Source: Sneathiella limimaris (GTDB lineage: Bacteria; Pseudomonadota; Alphaproteobacteria; Sneathiellales; Sneathiellaceae). From it: a DNA stretch of 64,000 nt. This document shows, piece by piece, positions 10,465 to 23,757 of the stretch. The position numbers were made by a program, and so were the translations under genes. The notes under the pieces were generated by a model. The model worked only from the letters and a program-made list of their open reading frames with translations, searched no databases and had not been told where the DNA came from. The DNA lies in NCBI RefSeq assembly GCF_012932565.1, contig NZ_JABBYJ010000001.1, forward strand, positions 1,736,001 through 1,800,000. The letters run 5' to 3'. Position 1 is the first letter of the stretch, and each line of letters opens with the position of its first letter.

Positions 10465-11501
10465 AAATAGATGCTTCTGATCGTCCCTTGGGACCGCAGC
10501 CAAAACATCGTTCGAAAACAAAGAAAATGGCGCGTTCAAAACAGAAAGCTAGAAGCAATACTTCCTTTGTTTCATCTGTACGTGGTGTGGTCTCGGCAGC
10601 TTCGGGAAAAGTTGAGACAGGCTTTTCAAGCTTTACCAGTTTGTTTCGAAAGGAAAAATCACCTCGCAAGTCAAAGCCTGTGAAACGGCGCAGAGGGCAG
10701 CGGCCCATCGGGCGGATGTCAATTTTTGCGGGTAGTGTGGCGTTAGTCGCACTCTTGTTGGGTTACGGTGGTTACCTGATCGTTACGAATGATCTTATTG
10801 AGAAATCTGGAAATTGGCTTTCTGAAAAACGGTTACAGGCCTTCAATGGGGCGGGACTTGTTGTTCAGGAAGTGAGTGTCGTTGGCAGGGAGAGAACATC
10901 ACCCGAGCAAATCCTTGCCGCGCTGAATGTGACGCGTGGAACCAGTATTGTGGATTTTGATCCTGATCTGGCGCGAGAACGAGTTGAAAAAATCGGCTGG
11001 GTAGAGTCCGCTTCCGTTATGCGTCGGTTCCCGGATGAAATTTTTGTTCGCATTCAGGAAAGGCGTCCGTTCGCGAGATGGCAGCAAAGCGGAAAAACTG
11101 TCGTTATTGATCGCAAAGGAATGGTTGTCTCCCAGCAGGATGCAGCTGAGTTCCGCCATCTTCCAAAAGTGGTCGGTTCAGGGGCAAATGAAAAAGCAGC
11201 GGACCTATTTGATTTGCTTGCAAAATCACCGACATTGTTTACCCGATTACAGAATGCGGTTCGCATTCGAGATCGGCGCTGGACGCTCCAGTTTAGTAAT
11301 GGTGTCAAGGTGATGTTGCCAGAAGAGGGAAGTGCTCAAGCTTGGTTGAAGTTGGAGGCTCTACAAGAAAAGCAGCAAATACTTAACAAAGGCGTTCTTG
11401 CTATCGATTTGCGAAATAGTGATCGGATGTTTGTCCGGCTGCGCAAAGGAGACGCCGAGTTCAGACGTGAAATCAGCAAAGTATCAGAAAACCGGACGTG
11501 A
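10452..11501 (+). CDS. ftsQ: Cell division protein FtsQ
   Basis: FtsQ is a bitopic divisome protein that links early cytoplasmic and late periplasmic division proteins. I chose the ATG at 10452: GGTGGAGG ends about 7 nt upstream, and the start overlaps the ddl stop by 13 nt. The open frame begins at 10431. The protein has a basic cytoplasmic tail of about 85 residues, one membrane segment (starting near MSIFAGSVALVALLLGY), a POTRA domain with VSVVGRERTSPEQIL, and the beta domain. Sequence conservation in FtsQ is low, but context makes the call firm. Confidence 0.93.
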   Translation: MRQIKIDASDRPLGPQPKHRSKTKKMARSKQKARSNTSFVSSVRGVVSAASGKVETGFSSFTSLFRKEKSPRKSKPVKRRRGQRPIGRMSIFAGSVALVALLLGYGGYLIVTNDLIEKSGNWLSEKRLQAFNGAGLVVQEVSVVGRERTSPEQILAALNVTRGTSIVDFDPDLARERVEKIGWVESASVMRRFPDEIFVRIQERRPFARWQQSGKTVVIDRKGMVVSQQDAAEFRHLPKVVGSGANEKAADLFDLLAKSPTLFTRLQNAVRIRDRRWTLQFSNGVKVMLPEEGSAQAWLKLEALQEKQQILNKGVLAIDLRNSDRMFVRLRKGDAEFRREISKVSENRT

Positions 11502-11542
11502 AGATTAGAACACCGAGTAAGAATTAGGGAAACAAACAGAGA

Positions 11543-12784
11543 ATGGCAGCGGGAAGAAGTGGACCCATAGCAGCATTGGATATCGGCACGACGAAAGTCT
11601 GCTGTTTTGTTGCGGTGGAAGAAGCCGGAAGCCTCAGGATAAAAGGGATTGGACACCAGGTTGCCCGTGGAATGCGTGCTGGTGCAATTACCAATATGGA
11701 GATGGCCGAGGAGAGTATCCGATCCGCTGTGGATGCTGCGGAAAGAATGGCCGGTGAAACCATTCGGGACGTCTATTTGAGTGTGACTGCCGGTCAACCT
11801 GCATCGCAAACAGTGGAAGTCGAAATGTCCATCGGTGGTCAGGAAATTGGAGAACGGGACCTCTTAAGAACCTTAAAAGAAGCTCAAACCAGTTATAATC
11901 CAGAAAACAGGACGGTCATTCACGCTTTACCGGTTGGGTATAACGTGGATGGTAACCGCGGAATTCGTGATCCGCGAGGGATGTTTGGAGATAACCTTGG
12001 TATCAGTATGCACATGGTCTCCATTCAAAATAATCACATCCGGAATATGACTAATTGTGTTGAACGGTGCCATCTGGGGATATCCAAATTGGTTTCTGCT
12101 CCATATGCGTCAGGACTTGCCTCTCTTGTTGAAGATGAAATGGACTTAGGTGTTACCGTAATCGACATGGGCGGTGGGTCCACATCTTTCGCGGTCTTCT
12201 ATGACGGTGAGATGGTTTACAACGAAGTTTTACCGGTTGGCGGTGGGCATGTCAGTAATGATATCGCTCGTGGTCTTTCCACTTCACTTGCAAACGCAGA
12301 GCGGATGAAGACTCTCTATGGTAGTGCTTTGGCCAGCCCATCTGATGAAAAGGAAATCATCGATGTTCCTTTGATCGGAGAGACCGATGCTGACGTCGCC
12401 AATCACGTTCCTCGGTCCATGCTGGTTGGGATCATTAAGCCCCGGATTGAAGAGATTTTGGAGATTGTTCGTGATCGTCTGGCGGCCTCCGGTTTTGCCA
12501 AGGTTGCGGGCCGTCGTGCGGTCCTGGTAGGAGGGGCGTCGCAATTGGCTGGGATACAGGAACTCAGTAGTCGGATTCTAGACAAGCAAGTTCGCATGGG
12601 TAAACCTATACGTGTCAAGTCGCTTGCGGATGCGACGGAGGGTCCAGCCTTTGCGACAGCTGCTGGGTTGTTGTCGTTTGCTGTTCGGAAAAATTTTAGT
12701 GATCAGTTGGGAATGAGTGCCGAAGATAAAACCCCGCAAAACCGGCTTTTGCGGATCGGTAACTGGTTCAAACAGAACTTTTAA
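11543..12784 (+). CDS. ftsA: Cell division protein FtsA
   Basis: FtsA is the actin-like ATPase that tethers FtsZ filaments to the membrane. The 413-residue protein has the phosphate-1 motif ALDIGTTKVCC at its N terminus, the phosphate-2 motif VIDMGGGSTSF, and the adenosine motif around VLVGGASQLAG. The C terminus RIGNWFKQNF is the amphipathic membrane-targeting helix. The gene starts about 40 nt after ftsQ and only a weak ribosome site is visible. A 10-bp inverted repeat begins at its last base. Confidence 0.97.
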   Translation: MAAGRSGPIAALDIGTTKVCCFVAVEEAGSLRIKGIGHQVARGMRAGAITNMEMAEESIRSAVDAAERMAGETIRDVYLSVTAGQPASQTVEVEMSIGGQEIGERDLLRTLKEAQTSYNPENRTVIHALPVGYNVDGNRGIRDPRGMFGDNLGISMHMVSIQNNHIRNMTNCVERCHLGISKLVSAPYASGLASLVEDEMDLGVTVIDMGGGSTSFAVFYDGEMVYNEVLPVGGGHVSNDIARGLSTSLANAERMKTLYGSALASPSDEKEIIDVPLIGETDADVANHVPRSMLVGIIKPRIEEILEIVRDRLAASGFAKVAGRRAVLVGGASQLAGIQELSSRILDKQVRMGKPIRVKSLADATEGPAFATAAGLLSFAVRKNFSDQLGMSAEDKTPQNRLLRIGNWFKQNF

Positions 12785-12808
12785 TCGAAAAAAATGCGTT
12801 TTTTCGAT
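12784..12808. promoter_or_regulatory. AT-rich inverted repeat between ftsA and ftsZ
   Basis: A perfect 10-bp stem (ATCGAAAAAA / TTTTTTCGAT) with a 5-nt spacer begins at the last base of ftsA. It ends about 80 nt before the ftsZ start. It could act as a weak terminator or attenuator, since the U-run forms part of the stem, or as a protein-binding palindrome. The sequence alone does not decide. Confidence 0.5.
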
Positions 12809-12890
12809 CAATATGTAAGAAGTAGGGTTCCATTAGCTACAATATTTGGTATTAAATAGGGTAGCGTGCGTCATAAAGGAGGGAAGTACT

Positions 12891-14600
12891 GTGGGGATTA
12901 ATTTATCAGTGCCAGACCAAAACGAACTTAAGCCCAGAATTCTTGTACTCGGAGTTGGTGGTGCCGGTGGAAATGCCGTCAACAACATGATCCGATCCCA
13001 GCTTCAGGGAGTTGAGTTTGTCGTAGCCAACACCGATGCACAGGCTTTGAAGCAAAACCTGGCTGAGACTCGTATTCAACTGGGGGCTGAGCTTACAGAA
13101 GGCCTCGGAGCCGGGTCGAAACCTCATATTGGAGCAGATGCTGCTTCTGAAGCTATTGAGGAAATTGAATCCCATCTTCAGGGTGTTCACATGTGCTTTA
13201 TTACCGCCGGTATGGGCGGTGGAACCGGTACAGGCGCCGCACCTGTCGTTGCCAAAGCTGCAAAGGATTTGGGTATCCTGACCGTTGGCGTTGTGACAAA
13301 ACCGTTTCAGTTTGAAGGCAACCATCGCATGCGGATTGCAGAAGCTGGAATTGAAGAGCTTCAGAAATACGTTGATACACTGATTATTATCCCCAATCAG
13401 AACCTGTTCCGTATTGCTAATGAGAAAACGACTTTTGCAGATGCCTTTAATATGGCGGATGACGTTCTACATTCCGGGGTTCGGGGTGTAACGGATCTGA
13501 TGGTGATGCCAGGTTTGATCAATCTCGATTTTGCTGACGTCAACACTGTCATGAGCGAAATGGGCAAAGCCATGATGGGAACTGGTGAAGCTGGAGGCGA
13601 GAACCGGGCTATCGAAGCTGCGGAAGCTGCGATTTCCAACCCACTTCTCGATGATGTGTCCATGAAGGGCGCTCGTGGCGTTTTGATCAATATCACCGGT
13701 GGCATGGATCTGACCCTGTACGAGTTGGATGAAGCCGCTAACCGTATTCGGAGTGAAGTTGACCCAGAAGCCAATATCATTGTTGGGTCCACCTTCAATG
13801 AAGAAATGGAAGGAACCATGCGGGTTTCTGTCGTCGCGACTGGTATCGATGCAGGCGAAGCCATGCAGCCAATTGCGCCAAATGTAACTTCATTGCTGAA
13901 AGTTACTGGTGGAACTGTCGGAGAAACTGGTGGAGCAAGTGCTGGTGGGGCTTCGCTCAGTGGCACGCCAGCTGATATGAGCGGCGTAATTGCTAGCGGA
14001 TTTGGGGCGACTGTTCCTGGGAACACAGGCCAACACCCGATGATGAGCGGCAACACCGGGGACACGGAAAATTACGAGCAGACTGTCGGGTATACAGAAG
14101 CGCGGAGTACTAAGGATAACTTGGCCCGAGAAATGGAGCCGGATCTTCTTTCAGATATTGAAGATGTCATGGAAGCAAGTGAAGAGGTTCCAAGTCAAAC
14201 TGAAGGTCGGGAAGCTCCTTTCAAGGCTCCTCCCGTCATTAAAGTTGATAAGCAGCCTGAAGATCTTATTAACCCTGCAGCTAAAGAAAGTGCGGAGGCT
14301 GCCTCTGGGCCTCGGAAGAAGCGGAAAGGTCCTAGCCTTTTTGAGCGAATGACGGGCGTGGGGCGTATGAGCCGGAAAGTTGAAGCGGAAAAAAGGGAAG
14401 CTGAACGCCAGCAGGTTCAGGAACGTAAAGAACCGATCGCGCGTCAGCCGGTTCAAGAGCCTCCAAAGCCAAGTGCGCCAGCCGCAGACACAGCACAGCC
14501 TGAGGCAACTGCTAAACCATCAACGGTTAAGGTTGAGCCAAAGACAGAAGACGAAGACTTGCTGGATATTCCGGCCTTCTTGAGGCGTCAGGCAAACTGA
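12891..14600 (+). CDS. ftsZ: Cell division protein FtsZ
   Basis: FtsZ is the tubulin-like GTPase that forms the division ring. I chose the GTG at 12891 because AAGGAGG (12876-12882) lies 8 nt upstream and the product then begins [17 protein letters not shown]. The frame is open back to a TTG at 12846. The GTPase motifs [13 protein letters not shown] and [10 protein letters not shown] are intact. At 569 residues it is long: a linker of about 200 residues, rich in Glu, Lys and Pro, separates the globular domain from the conserved C-terminal peptide [10 protein letters not shown] that binds FtsA. Long linkers are normal in alphaproteobacteria. Confidence 0.98.
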   Translation: MGINLSVPDQNELKPRILVLGVGGAGGNAVNNMIRSQLQGVEFVVANTDAQALKQNLAETRIQLGAELTEGLGAGSKPHIGADAASEAIEEIESHLQGVHMCFITAGMGGGTGTGAAPVVAKAAKDLGILTVGVVTKPFQFEGNHRMRIAEAGIEELQKYVDTLIIIPNQNLFRIANEKTTFADAFNMADDVLHSGVRGVTDLMVMPGLINLDFADVNTVMSEMGKAMMGTGEAGGENRAIEAAEAAISNPLLDDVSMKGARGVLINITGGMDLTLYELDEAANRIRSEVDPEANIIVGSTFNEEMEGTMRVSVVATGIDAGEAMQPIAPNVTSLLKVTGGTVGETGGASAGGASLSGTPADMSGVIASGFGATVPGNTGQHPMMSGNTGDTENYEQTVGYTEARSTKDNLAREMEPDLLSDIEDVMEASEEVPSQTEGREAPFKAPPVIKVDKQPEDLINPAAKESAEAASGPRKKRKGPSLFERMTGVGRMSRKVEAEKREAERQQVQERKEPIARQPVQEPPKPSAPAADTAQPEATAKPSTVKVEPKTEDEDLLDIPAFLRRQAN

Positions 14601-14647
14601 TTGAGCAGTGCTGACTAATAAGCTCAGCTAACTGAAGATTGAATATG

Positions 14648-14678
14648 AAAAAAGGGTCGCGAAAGTGGGCCCTTTTTT
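14648..14678 (+). terminator. Intrinsic terminator after ftsZ
   Basis: AAAAAAGGG (14648-14656) pairs perfectly with CCCTTTTTT (14670-14678) across a 13-nt loop, with a T-run at the 3' side. It lies about 48 nt after the ftsZ stop and separates the dcw cluster from lpxC. Confidence 0.8.
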
Positions 14679-14792
14679 CGTTTGAGCTCAATCAGATTTG
14701 TCTGATTGTTGCAATGCAGAAATATTTGGTAACAAAGAGTGATTTGTATTTCCAGCAGGCCCTGAGTAGAAATATTCTAGGAAAGTAGATTT

Positions 14793-15746
14793 ATGGAAAT
14801 ACAAGTCGACATGATTACATATCAGAAGACCTTACGAAACAGCATCAGCTGCACGGGTGTTGGTGTTCACAGCGGAAAAGTTGTCAACATGTCCTTGAAA
14901 CCTGCTGAGCCCAATAGCGGCGTATTATTTCGCAGGACTGATGTAGAAGGTGACGCTGCTAATATCCCAGCACGTTATGATACTGTCAGCGATCTTGTTA
15001 TGTGTACAACCATCGAAAATGAACATGGTGTAAAAGTTGCGACAATTGAACATTTGTTGGCTGCCCTCTCCGGGAGTGGAGTGGACAATGTTCTTATCGA
15101 ACTCGATGGCCCGGAAGTGCCTGTAATGGATGGGTCTTCGGCGCCTTTTGTGTTCCTTATCGAGTGTGCTGATCTTGTTGAGCAAGCTGCTCCGCGCCAA
15201 TACATAAAAATTCTGAAGGAAGTATCTGTGTCTGAAGGCCAGGCAACAGCGACATTGTCTCCTGGCGATCACATGACAGTTTCTTTTGAAATCGATTTTG
15301 AGAATAAACGCATCGGCCGCCAAAGTTGTCAATTCAACTTGCGGAACGGAACTTTTAAGAACGAAATTTCACGGGCTCGGACATTTGGTTTCCTTAGCGA
15401 ACTAGAGCAACTGAAGTCCATGGGGTTGGCCAAAGGCGGATCTTTGGACAATGCTATTGTTCTTAGTGGTGAGGATGTCCTGAATGAAGAGGGGCTTCGC
15501 TATCAGGACGAGTTTGTGCGGCACAAAGCTTTGGATGCAATTGGTGATTTATATCTAGCGGGTGCTCCCATTATTGGTCAGTTCCAGGGAGTTCGTTCTG
15601 GTCACGCTCTAAATAATAAGCTGCTTCATGCTTTACTTGCGGATGAGGATGCTTGGTGCCTGACGACAGAGGCGCCTTATCGGACTTCTCAGGTAGGGGG
15701 TGCTTATTGGCCTGAACAGAAAGCAGCTGCGCCAATTACAGCATAA
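14793..15746 (+). CDS. lpxC: UDP-3-O-acyl-GlcNAc deacetylase LpxC
   Basis: LpxC is the zinc-dependent deacetylase that commits UDP-acyl-GlcNAc to lipid A synthesis in the cytoplasm. The 317-residue length is normal. Zinc ligands are visible in IEHLLAAL and in [11 protein letters not shown] (His and Asp), and the [12 protein letters not shown] motif is present. The ATG at 14793 has AGGAAAG 7 nt upstream; an ATG at 14811 would also fit the family start. It has its own transcription unit between two intrinsic terminators. Confidence 0.97.
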   Translation: MEIQVDMITYQKTLRNSISCTGVGVHSGKVVNMSLKPAEPNSGVLFRRTDVEGDAANIPARYDTVSDLVMCTTIENEHGVKVATIEHLLAALSGSGVDNVLIELDGPEVPVMDGSSAPFVFLIECADLVEQAAPRQYIKILKEVSVSEGQATATLSPGDHMTVSFEIDFENKRIGRQSCQFNLRNGTFKNEISRARTFGFLSELEQLKSMGLAKGGSLDNAIVLSGEDVLNEEGLRYQDEFVRHKALDAIGDLYLAGAPIIGQFQGVRSGHALNNKLLHALLADEDAWCLTTEAPYRTSQVGGAYWPEQKAAAPITA

Positions 15747-15771
15747 TCGAGTATCGCTCGGAATGAATTAA

Positions 15772-15805
15772 GGCACGAACCAGAGTTCGTGCCTTTTGTT
15801 TTGTT
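15772..15805 (+). terminator. Intrinsic terminator after lpxC
   Basis: A perfect 9-bp stem, GGCACGAAC / GTTCGTGCC, with loop CAGA is followed by a T-rich run (TTTTGTTTTGTT). It lies 25 nt after the lpxC stop. The run reaches the end of the converging XRE gene. Confidence 0.92.
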
Positions 15806-16190
15806 AGGCAGATTTTCTTTTCCGCTCTTTGCCTGCAAGGCTTTTAATCAAACCGCTTACAGCTGAACGGATTGCGGGTTCTTCGATTTCACCATAATTC
15901 CGAACCAGTTCAATTGTTGACCGGTTTTTGCCACCATGTTCCAGCGGGGAGCTGGAGGTTAGGGGCTCTAGTTGGTCGAAGAAGTAGGAAATATCAACTT
16001 CAAGACGTTGTGCAATTTCATATAACCGACCAGCACTGACACGGTTTGCGCCGGTTTCGTATTTTTGGACTTGCTGGTAAGAAATTTCTAACGCTTGTGC
16101 TAGATGTTCCTGGGTAAGACCCATCATAGTGCGCCGTTCCCGGATGCGCTCGCCGACGTGGTCATCAACTCGTTTCGCGAGTTTGCTCAT
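15804..16190 (-). CDS. XRE-family transcriptional regulator
   Basis: This is a small DNA-binding regulator with an XRE/Cro helix-turn-helix at about residues 12-66 (RERRTMMGLTQEHLAQALEI, then SYQQVQKYETGANRVS). A 60-residue, charged C-terminal tail has no recognised domain. I chose the ATG at 16190 (MSKLAKRVDD), giving 128 residues; the frame continues upstream to 16313, but those extra residues do not resemble the family. It converges on lpxC and diverges from bamD. Its targets cannot be told from sequence; autoregulation through the upstream gap is an inference. Confidence 0.85.
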   Translation of the reverse strand: MSKLAKRVDDHVGERIRERRTMMGLTQEHLAQALEISYQQVQKYETGANRVSAGRLYEIAQRLEVDISYFFDQLEPLTSSSPLEHGGKNRSTIELVRNYGEIEEPAIRSAVSGLIKSLAGKERKRKSA

Positions 16191-16570
16191 AAGCTGGTAC
16201 CTCTCATAACTCGGGCTTGGGGTGCCCATACACATTTTGCCGTTAAACAATATTAACGCCAGGTGGATATCTCCCTTTTGATCTGTCGGACTCTTCCATA
16301 AGAAGAAGATCATTTGCTTTCAGCCACCATGGGCTGTAGCTTAGCACACTGATCGCAAAAAAGAAATTATGATAAATACAACCACTGATAAATTGTTGAA
16401 ATTACTCATGTAAGACCGTTTTGCAGCCTTAAATTGTATCACTTCTTCAAACCCATTTATGAAATAGTTTCAGATCGATAATGACACTTAATTTCAATTA
16501 CTTGCCTTTGCAAACTGTATGGGATTGGATAAGATGCGTGCAAATATTAATGCCTGTCTGGAAAGTGCAA
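16191..16570. other. AT-rich divergent intergenic region, XRE gene / bamD
   Basis: This 380-nt stretch separates the leftward XRE regulator from rightward bamD and must hold promoters for at least bamD. I see no tRNA, strong hairpin or convincing -35/-10 pair. Open frames running into it on both strands are upstream extensions of the two genes without ribosome sites. Confidence 0.5.
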
Positions 16571-17401
16571 ATGGTGCCAGTGGATATAATTGGAAAACGG
16601 GTTCTGCTAACGGCTCTTTTAGGAGCTAGTCTACTGATGGCAGGTTGTAGCAGCGATGATGCGGCCCCTGAGTATGTGGAGCAACCTGTTCAGGTTCTGT
16701 ATAATAAAGCTCTTGCCGATCTGAATTCAGAAAATTATCTGGAAGCAGCTCGCGGTTTTGATGAAGTCGAACGTCAACATCCTTATTCAGTCTGGTCGAC
16801 CAAAGCCCAGTTAATGTCCGCGTTTGCATATTATCAGAGCAATAAATATGACCAGGCGATCTTGGCGGCAGATAGATTCATTGAACTCCATCCGGGCAAC
16901 AAAGATGTCCCTTATGCACACTACCTGATTGCCATTAGCTATTATGAACAGATTTCAGGTGTGGGACGGGATCAAAAGGTAACACGTCAAGCTCTTGAAG
17001 CGCTCCAGCGTGTTGTGCGTCGTTTTCCGAATACAGAATATGCACGGGACGCAAAACTGAAGATTGATCTTACTCGTGACCATTTGGCCGGTAAGGAAAT
17101 GGAAATTGGTCGATACTATCAGAAATCAGATCAATATGTGGCTGCAATCAATCGCTTCCGTCAGGTGATTGAGCGCTATCAGACGACTACTCATGTTCCG
17201 GAAGCTCTCCACCGATTGACAGAGTCCTATCTTGCGCTCGGGATTGAGGATGAGGCAAAGAACGCGGCTGCAGTTTTAGGGTATAACTTTCCGGGCAGCG
17301 AATGGTATCAGGATAGCTATGCCTTGTTGGATGAGAACTACCTGCGTCCTGAGATTAAGGAAGACAGCTGGATGACAAAGGTCTGGAAATCGATTTTTTA
17401 A
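16571..17401 (+). CDS. bamD: Outer-membrane assembly lipoprotein BamD
   Basis: BamD is the essential lipoprotein of the BAM complex that inserts beta-barrel proteins into the outer membrane. The ATG at 16571 gives a 276-residue precursor with a signal peptide and lipobox LMAGC (lipidated Cys near residue 26). The rest forms tandem TPR-like helical repeats, for example YLEAARGFDEVERQHPYSVW and YDQAILAADRFIELHPGN. The frame is open back to 16481, but starting there would bury the signal peptide. GGAAAG lies just upstream of the chosen start. recN follows after 12 nt. Confidence 0.93.
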   Translation: MVPVDIIGKRVLLTALLGASLLMAGCSSDDAAPEYVEQPVQVLYNKALADLNSENYLEAARGFDEVERQHPYSVWSTKAQLMSAFAYYQSNKYDQAILAADRFIELHPGNKDVPYAHYLIAISYYEQISGVGRDQKVTRQALEALQRVVRRFPNTEYARDAKLKIDLTRDHLAGKEMEIGRYYQKSDQYVAAINRFRQVIERYQTTTHVPEALHRLTESYLALGIEDEAKNAAAVLGYNFPGSEWYQDSYALLDENYLRPEIKEDSWMTKVWKSIF

Positions 17402-17413
17402 ACCGGGGGCCTG

Positions 17414-21202
<3,789 letters not shown>

Positions 21203-21216
21203 GATCAATGAAATGC

Positions 21217-23238
21217 TTAAATTGGTCTAGTTGCTTGCTTTAGCCAGTCTTTTACTTCACCTTCCAATGCGGGAGAGATTTTCTCCCAAACATGCTGATG
21301 ATACTGATTGAGCCACTCTTTCTCGGTAACATCAAGGGCAGAGGCGTCGATGGCATTCAGGTCAATCGGCGCGAAAGTCAGGGTTTCAAACCCAAGTAGA
21401 TCTCTTTCCGCGCCAACTGGAGCATTCACGGTTTCGACCATGACTAAGTTTTCTATTCGAATGCCGTACTCCCCAGTCTTGTAATATCCCGGTTCATTAG
21501 ACAGGATCATGCCCGGTTGGAGGGCAATATTGCTCGGCATTTTCGAGATGCGTTGCGGACCCTCATGGACTGACAAATAACTGCCGACGCCATGCCCAGT
21601 CCCATGATCGTAATCAAGACCGAGTTGCCACAAAGGTAGACGGGCGAGGGTGTCAAGTTGAGAGCCTGAAGTACCTACAGGGAAGTGCGCACGCGCAAGG
21701 GCAATATGACCTTTCAGCACATGAGTAAAGCGGGTTTTCATTTCATCGGTTGGTTCACCGATAGCTATGGTTCGGGTAATATCAGTTGTTCCATCCAGAT
21801 ACTGCGCCCCACTATCCACTAGATAAAGGCTGTTAAGATCTAGTGGACGGTTTGTCGCGGTTGTTGACCGGTAGTGAACGATGGCGCCATTTGGGCCAGC
21901 CCCAGAGATCGTTGAGAAACTTGTATCTTTGAAGTTGTCGCCAAGAGACCGAAATTCATAAAGCTTTTGCTCGGCGCTAAGCTCATCAACAGTTCCTTTA
22001 GGTCCTTCGATGCTGAGCCAATGCAGGAACTTGGTGACGGCCACGCCATCGCGGATATGCGCGTTGCGGGTTCCCTCAGCCTCTACCGAGTTCTTTGTGG
22101 CTTTGGGGAGCAGGCAAGGATCAGGTGCCCGAGTAATGTCAGCGCCAGCTTCTGTCAAACGATCGACAATCCACTGACTTGTTGTCGTTGGATCAATCTG
22201 GACCTTTTGACCTTTTAGGTTTTTGAGGTGGTCGGCAAATTCTTCTGGCTCATGGAGGCGGACACCGTTTCCGAGATGTTTAACCAAATCTGGGCTGATT
22301 TTTTGTTTGGGAACAAATAAGTCAACCGTCTCATCCTGATGCAAAGTCGCAAAGCCCAAAGCAAAAGGAGTACTCGGTAAATCTGCTCCGCGAATATTAA
22401 GAAGCCAGGCAGTCACATCTGGCAAGGTATGAATAACAGTATCAATCCCGTCTTTGGTCAAAGACTTGGCAATATCCGCTCGCTTCTCGCGACTGCTTTT
22501 CCCCGCGAACTCTTCACCATGTGGGACGATCAGGGCAAGTGGTTGGGGTGGCCGATCTTTCCAAACTGTGTCTACAGGGTTATAGGCAAGAGGAGCTAAC
22601 TTTATCCCGTGCTTACTTATTTTTGCGAGCAGGTTGGTTATCGCTGTTTCTGTGTGAAGCCACGGATCGTAGGCAAGGCGATAGCCTTCCTTGAAAGTCT
22701 CGATAATCCAGTCGGCAAGGGGCTCTTCAGAGACATGACGAGGCGTGAATAGCTCTGTATCCACCTCATTCCTGACCTGAAGTGTATAACGCCCATCTAC
22801 AAAAATTGCGGCACTCTCCAGGCTGACTGCGGCGACGCCGGCAGAGCCTGTAAATCCAGTTAGCCATTTCAAGCGTTCTGAGGCTGCAGGAGCCGCTTCT
22901 CCATGAAATTCGTCATTCAGTGGGATAATAAAACCATCCACATTTTGATTTTGGAGCTCTTTTCGCAGCGCCTCTAGACGTTCACCAGAAGCTGTAGGGC
23001 GGAGAACAGTCTCTTTGATGTCGTTTGCATAAGCCTGCTTCAGGTTTTTGATCATCTGATCTAATTTTTCTGAACGCTTTGGCAGAATATGATCAAAAAT
23101 CTTATCACTATCTGTTCTTTCTGGAGCCGCGGCTGCGGCTTTTAGGAGTGATGCTACTTCTTTCCCGTCAAGATCAGGATGCTCAGTACCTAATTGTTGA
23201 AAGAACTGGTTCTGAAGAACGCTTAAAGTTTCGGGCAC
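21217..23238 (-). CDS. pepP: Xaa-Pro aminopeptidase, M24B family
   Basis: This metallopeptidase removes N-terminal residues that precede proline. The 673-residue protein has two creatinase-like N-terminal domains (FIIPLNDEFHGEAAP, LKWLTGFTGSAG) and a C-terminal pita-bread catalytic domain. Metal ligands are visible: Asp and Asp in LVDSGAQYLDGTTDITRT, His in GTGHGVGSYLSVHEGP, and Glu in SNEPGYY and RIENL. About 80 residues precede the usual family start. The GTG at 23238 has an AGGA ribosome site, so this extension seems real. It resembles the long, cytosolic aminopeptidase P type; the symbol is by similarity. Confidence 0.9.
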   Translation of the reverse strand: MPETLSVLQNQFFQQLGTEHPDLDGKEVASLLKAAAAAPERTDSDKIFDHILPKRSEKLDQMIKNLKQAYANDIKETVLRPTASGERLEALRKELQNQNVDGFIIPLNDEFHGEAAPAASERLKWLTGFTGSAGVAAVSLESAAIFVDGRYTLQVRNEVDTELFTPRHVSEEPLADWIIETFKEGYRLAYDPWLHTETAITNLLAKISKHGIKLAPLAYNPVDTVWKDRPPQPLALIVPHGEEFAGKSSREKRADIAKSLTKDGIDTVIHTLPDVTAWLLNIRGADLPSTPFALGFATLHQDETVDLFVPKQKISPDLVKHLGNGVRLHEPEEFADHLKNLKGQKVQIDPTTTSQWIVDRLTEAGADITRAPDPCLLPKATKNSVEAEGTRNAHIRDGVAVTKFLHWLSIEGPKGTVDELSAEQKLYEFRSLGDNFKDTSFSTISGAGPNGAIVHYRSTTATNRPLDLNSLYLVDSGAQYLDGTTDITRTIAIGEPTDEMKTRFTHVLKGHIALARAHFPVGTSGSQLDTLARLPLWQLGLDYDHGTGHGVGSYLSVHEGPQRISKMPSNIALQPGMILSNEPGYYKTGEYGIRIENLVMVETVNAPVGAERDLLGFETLTFAPIDLNAIDASALDVTEKEWLNQYHQHVWEKISPALEGEVKDWLKQATRPI

Positions 23239-23417
23239 AGGTTTTCCTCGTGTTTGCAGTCATTTATCACTGAATATGAACTAACCGTTAAGCCATTTCA
23301 ATTGTAGCTATGCATTTTTTGCAATGCACCATTTCCTGATCAGCGGGCAAAAATGTCCATTAAGTTATTGTTTTTTATTGTGTGCAGTGCAATATAACAA
23401 TCATCAAGGACACAAAG

Positions 23418-23714
23418 ATGGAGTTCACGATGTTCAGTAGAAATGAAAAATACGGTCAAGCATTGCATTTACAGTATGGCTTCGATGCTATGCAAGCAGC
23501 AACAGCACCTAAATCCAACAAAGGGTTCTTTTCAAAACTGGCTGATTTGTTCGTGACTAAATCGGCAAATGTCACAAGCGGCACAAAAGATGCCCAGATG
23601 GAATTTGCTTTCGACAAGGATTTTATTGAACAGGCAGTTCAATCAGAACTGAGAAATACAAACTCAGCGGCCAATGAGAACAATCTGCCATATCGGCACG
23701 AAGAGAGTGCGTAA
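23418..23714 (+). CDS. Hypothetical protein, 98 residues
   Basis: I do not recognise this family. The ATG at 23418 has AAGGA 7 nt upstream. The product begins MEFTMFSRNEKYG, is polar without signal peptide or membrane segment, and contains a short SNKGFFSKLADLF stretch that may form an amphipathic helix. It lies 43 nt upstream of the double DUF1127 protein on the same strand and probably shares its transcript, which ends at the terminator near 24340. The good ribosome site and the co-directional partner support a real gene. Confidence 0.65.
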   Translation: MEFTMFSRNEKYGQALHLQYGFDAMQAATAPKSNKGFFSKLADLFVTKSANVTSGTKDAQMEFAFDKDFIEQAVQSELRNTNSAANENNLPYRHEESA

Positions 23715-23757
23715 GGTGAGGGATTGAAACCGGGTAGCTGTGATTAGGAGATAGACG

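Noticed and set aside
13397-14065. 222-codon open frame on the - strand
   Set aside because: It lies fully antisense to ftsZ, has serine/proline-rich shadow composition and no ribosome site or family resemblance.
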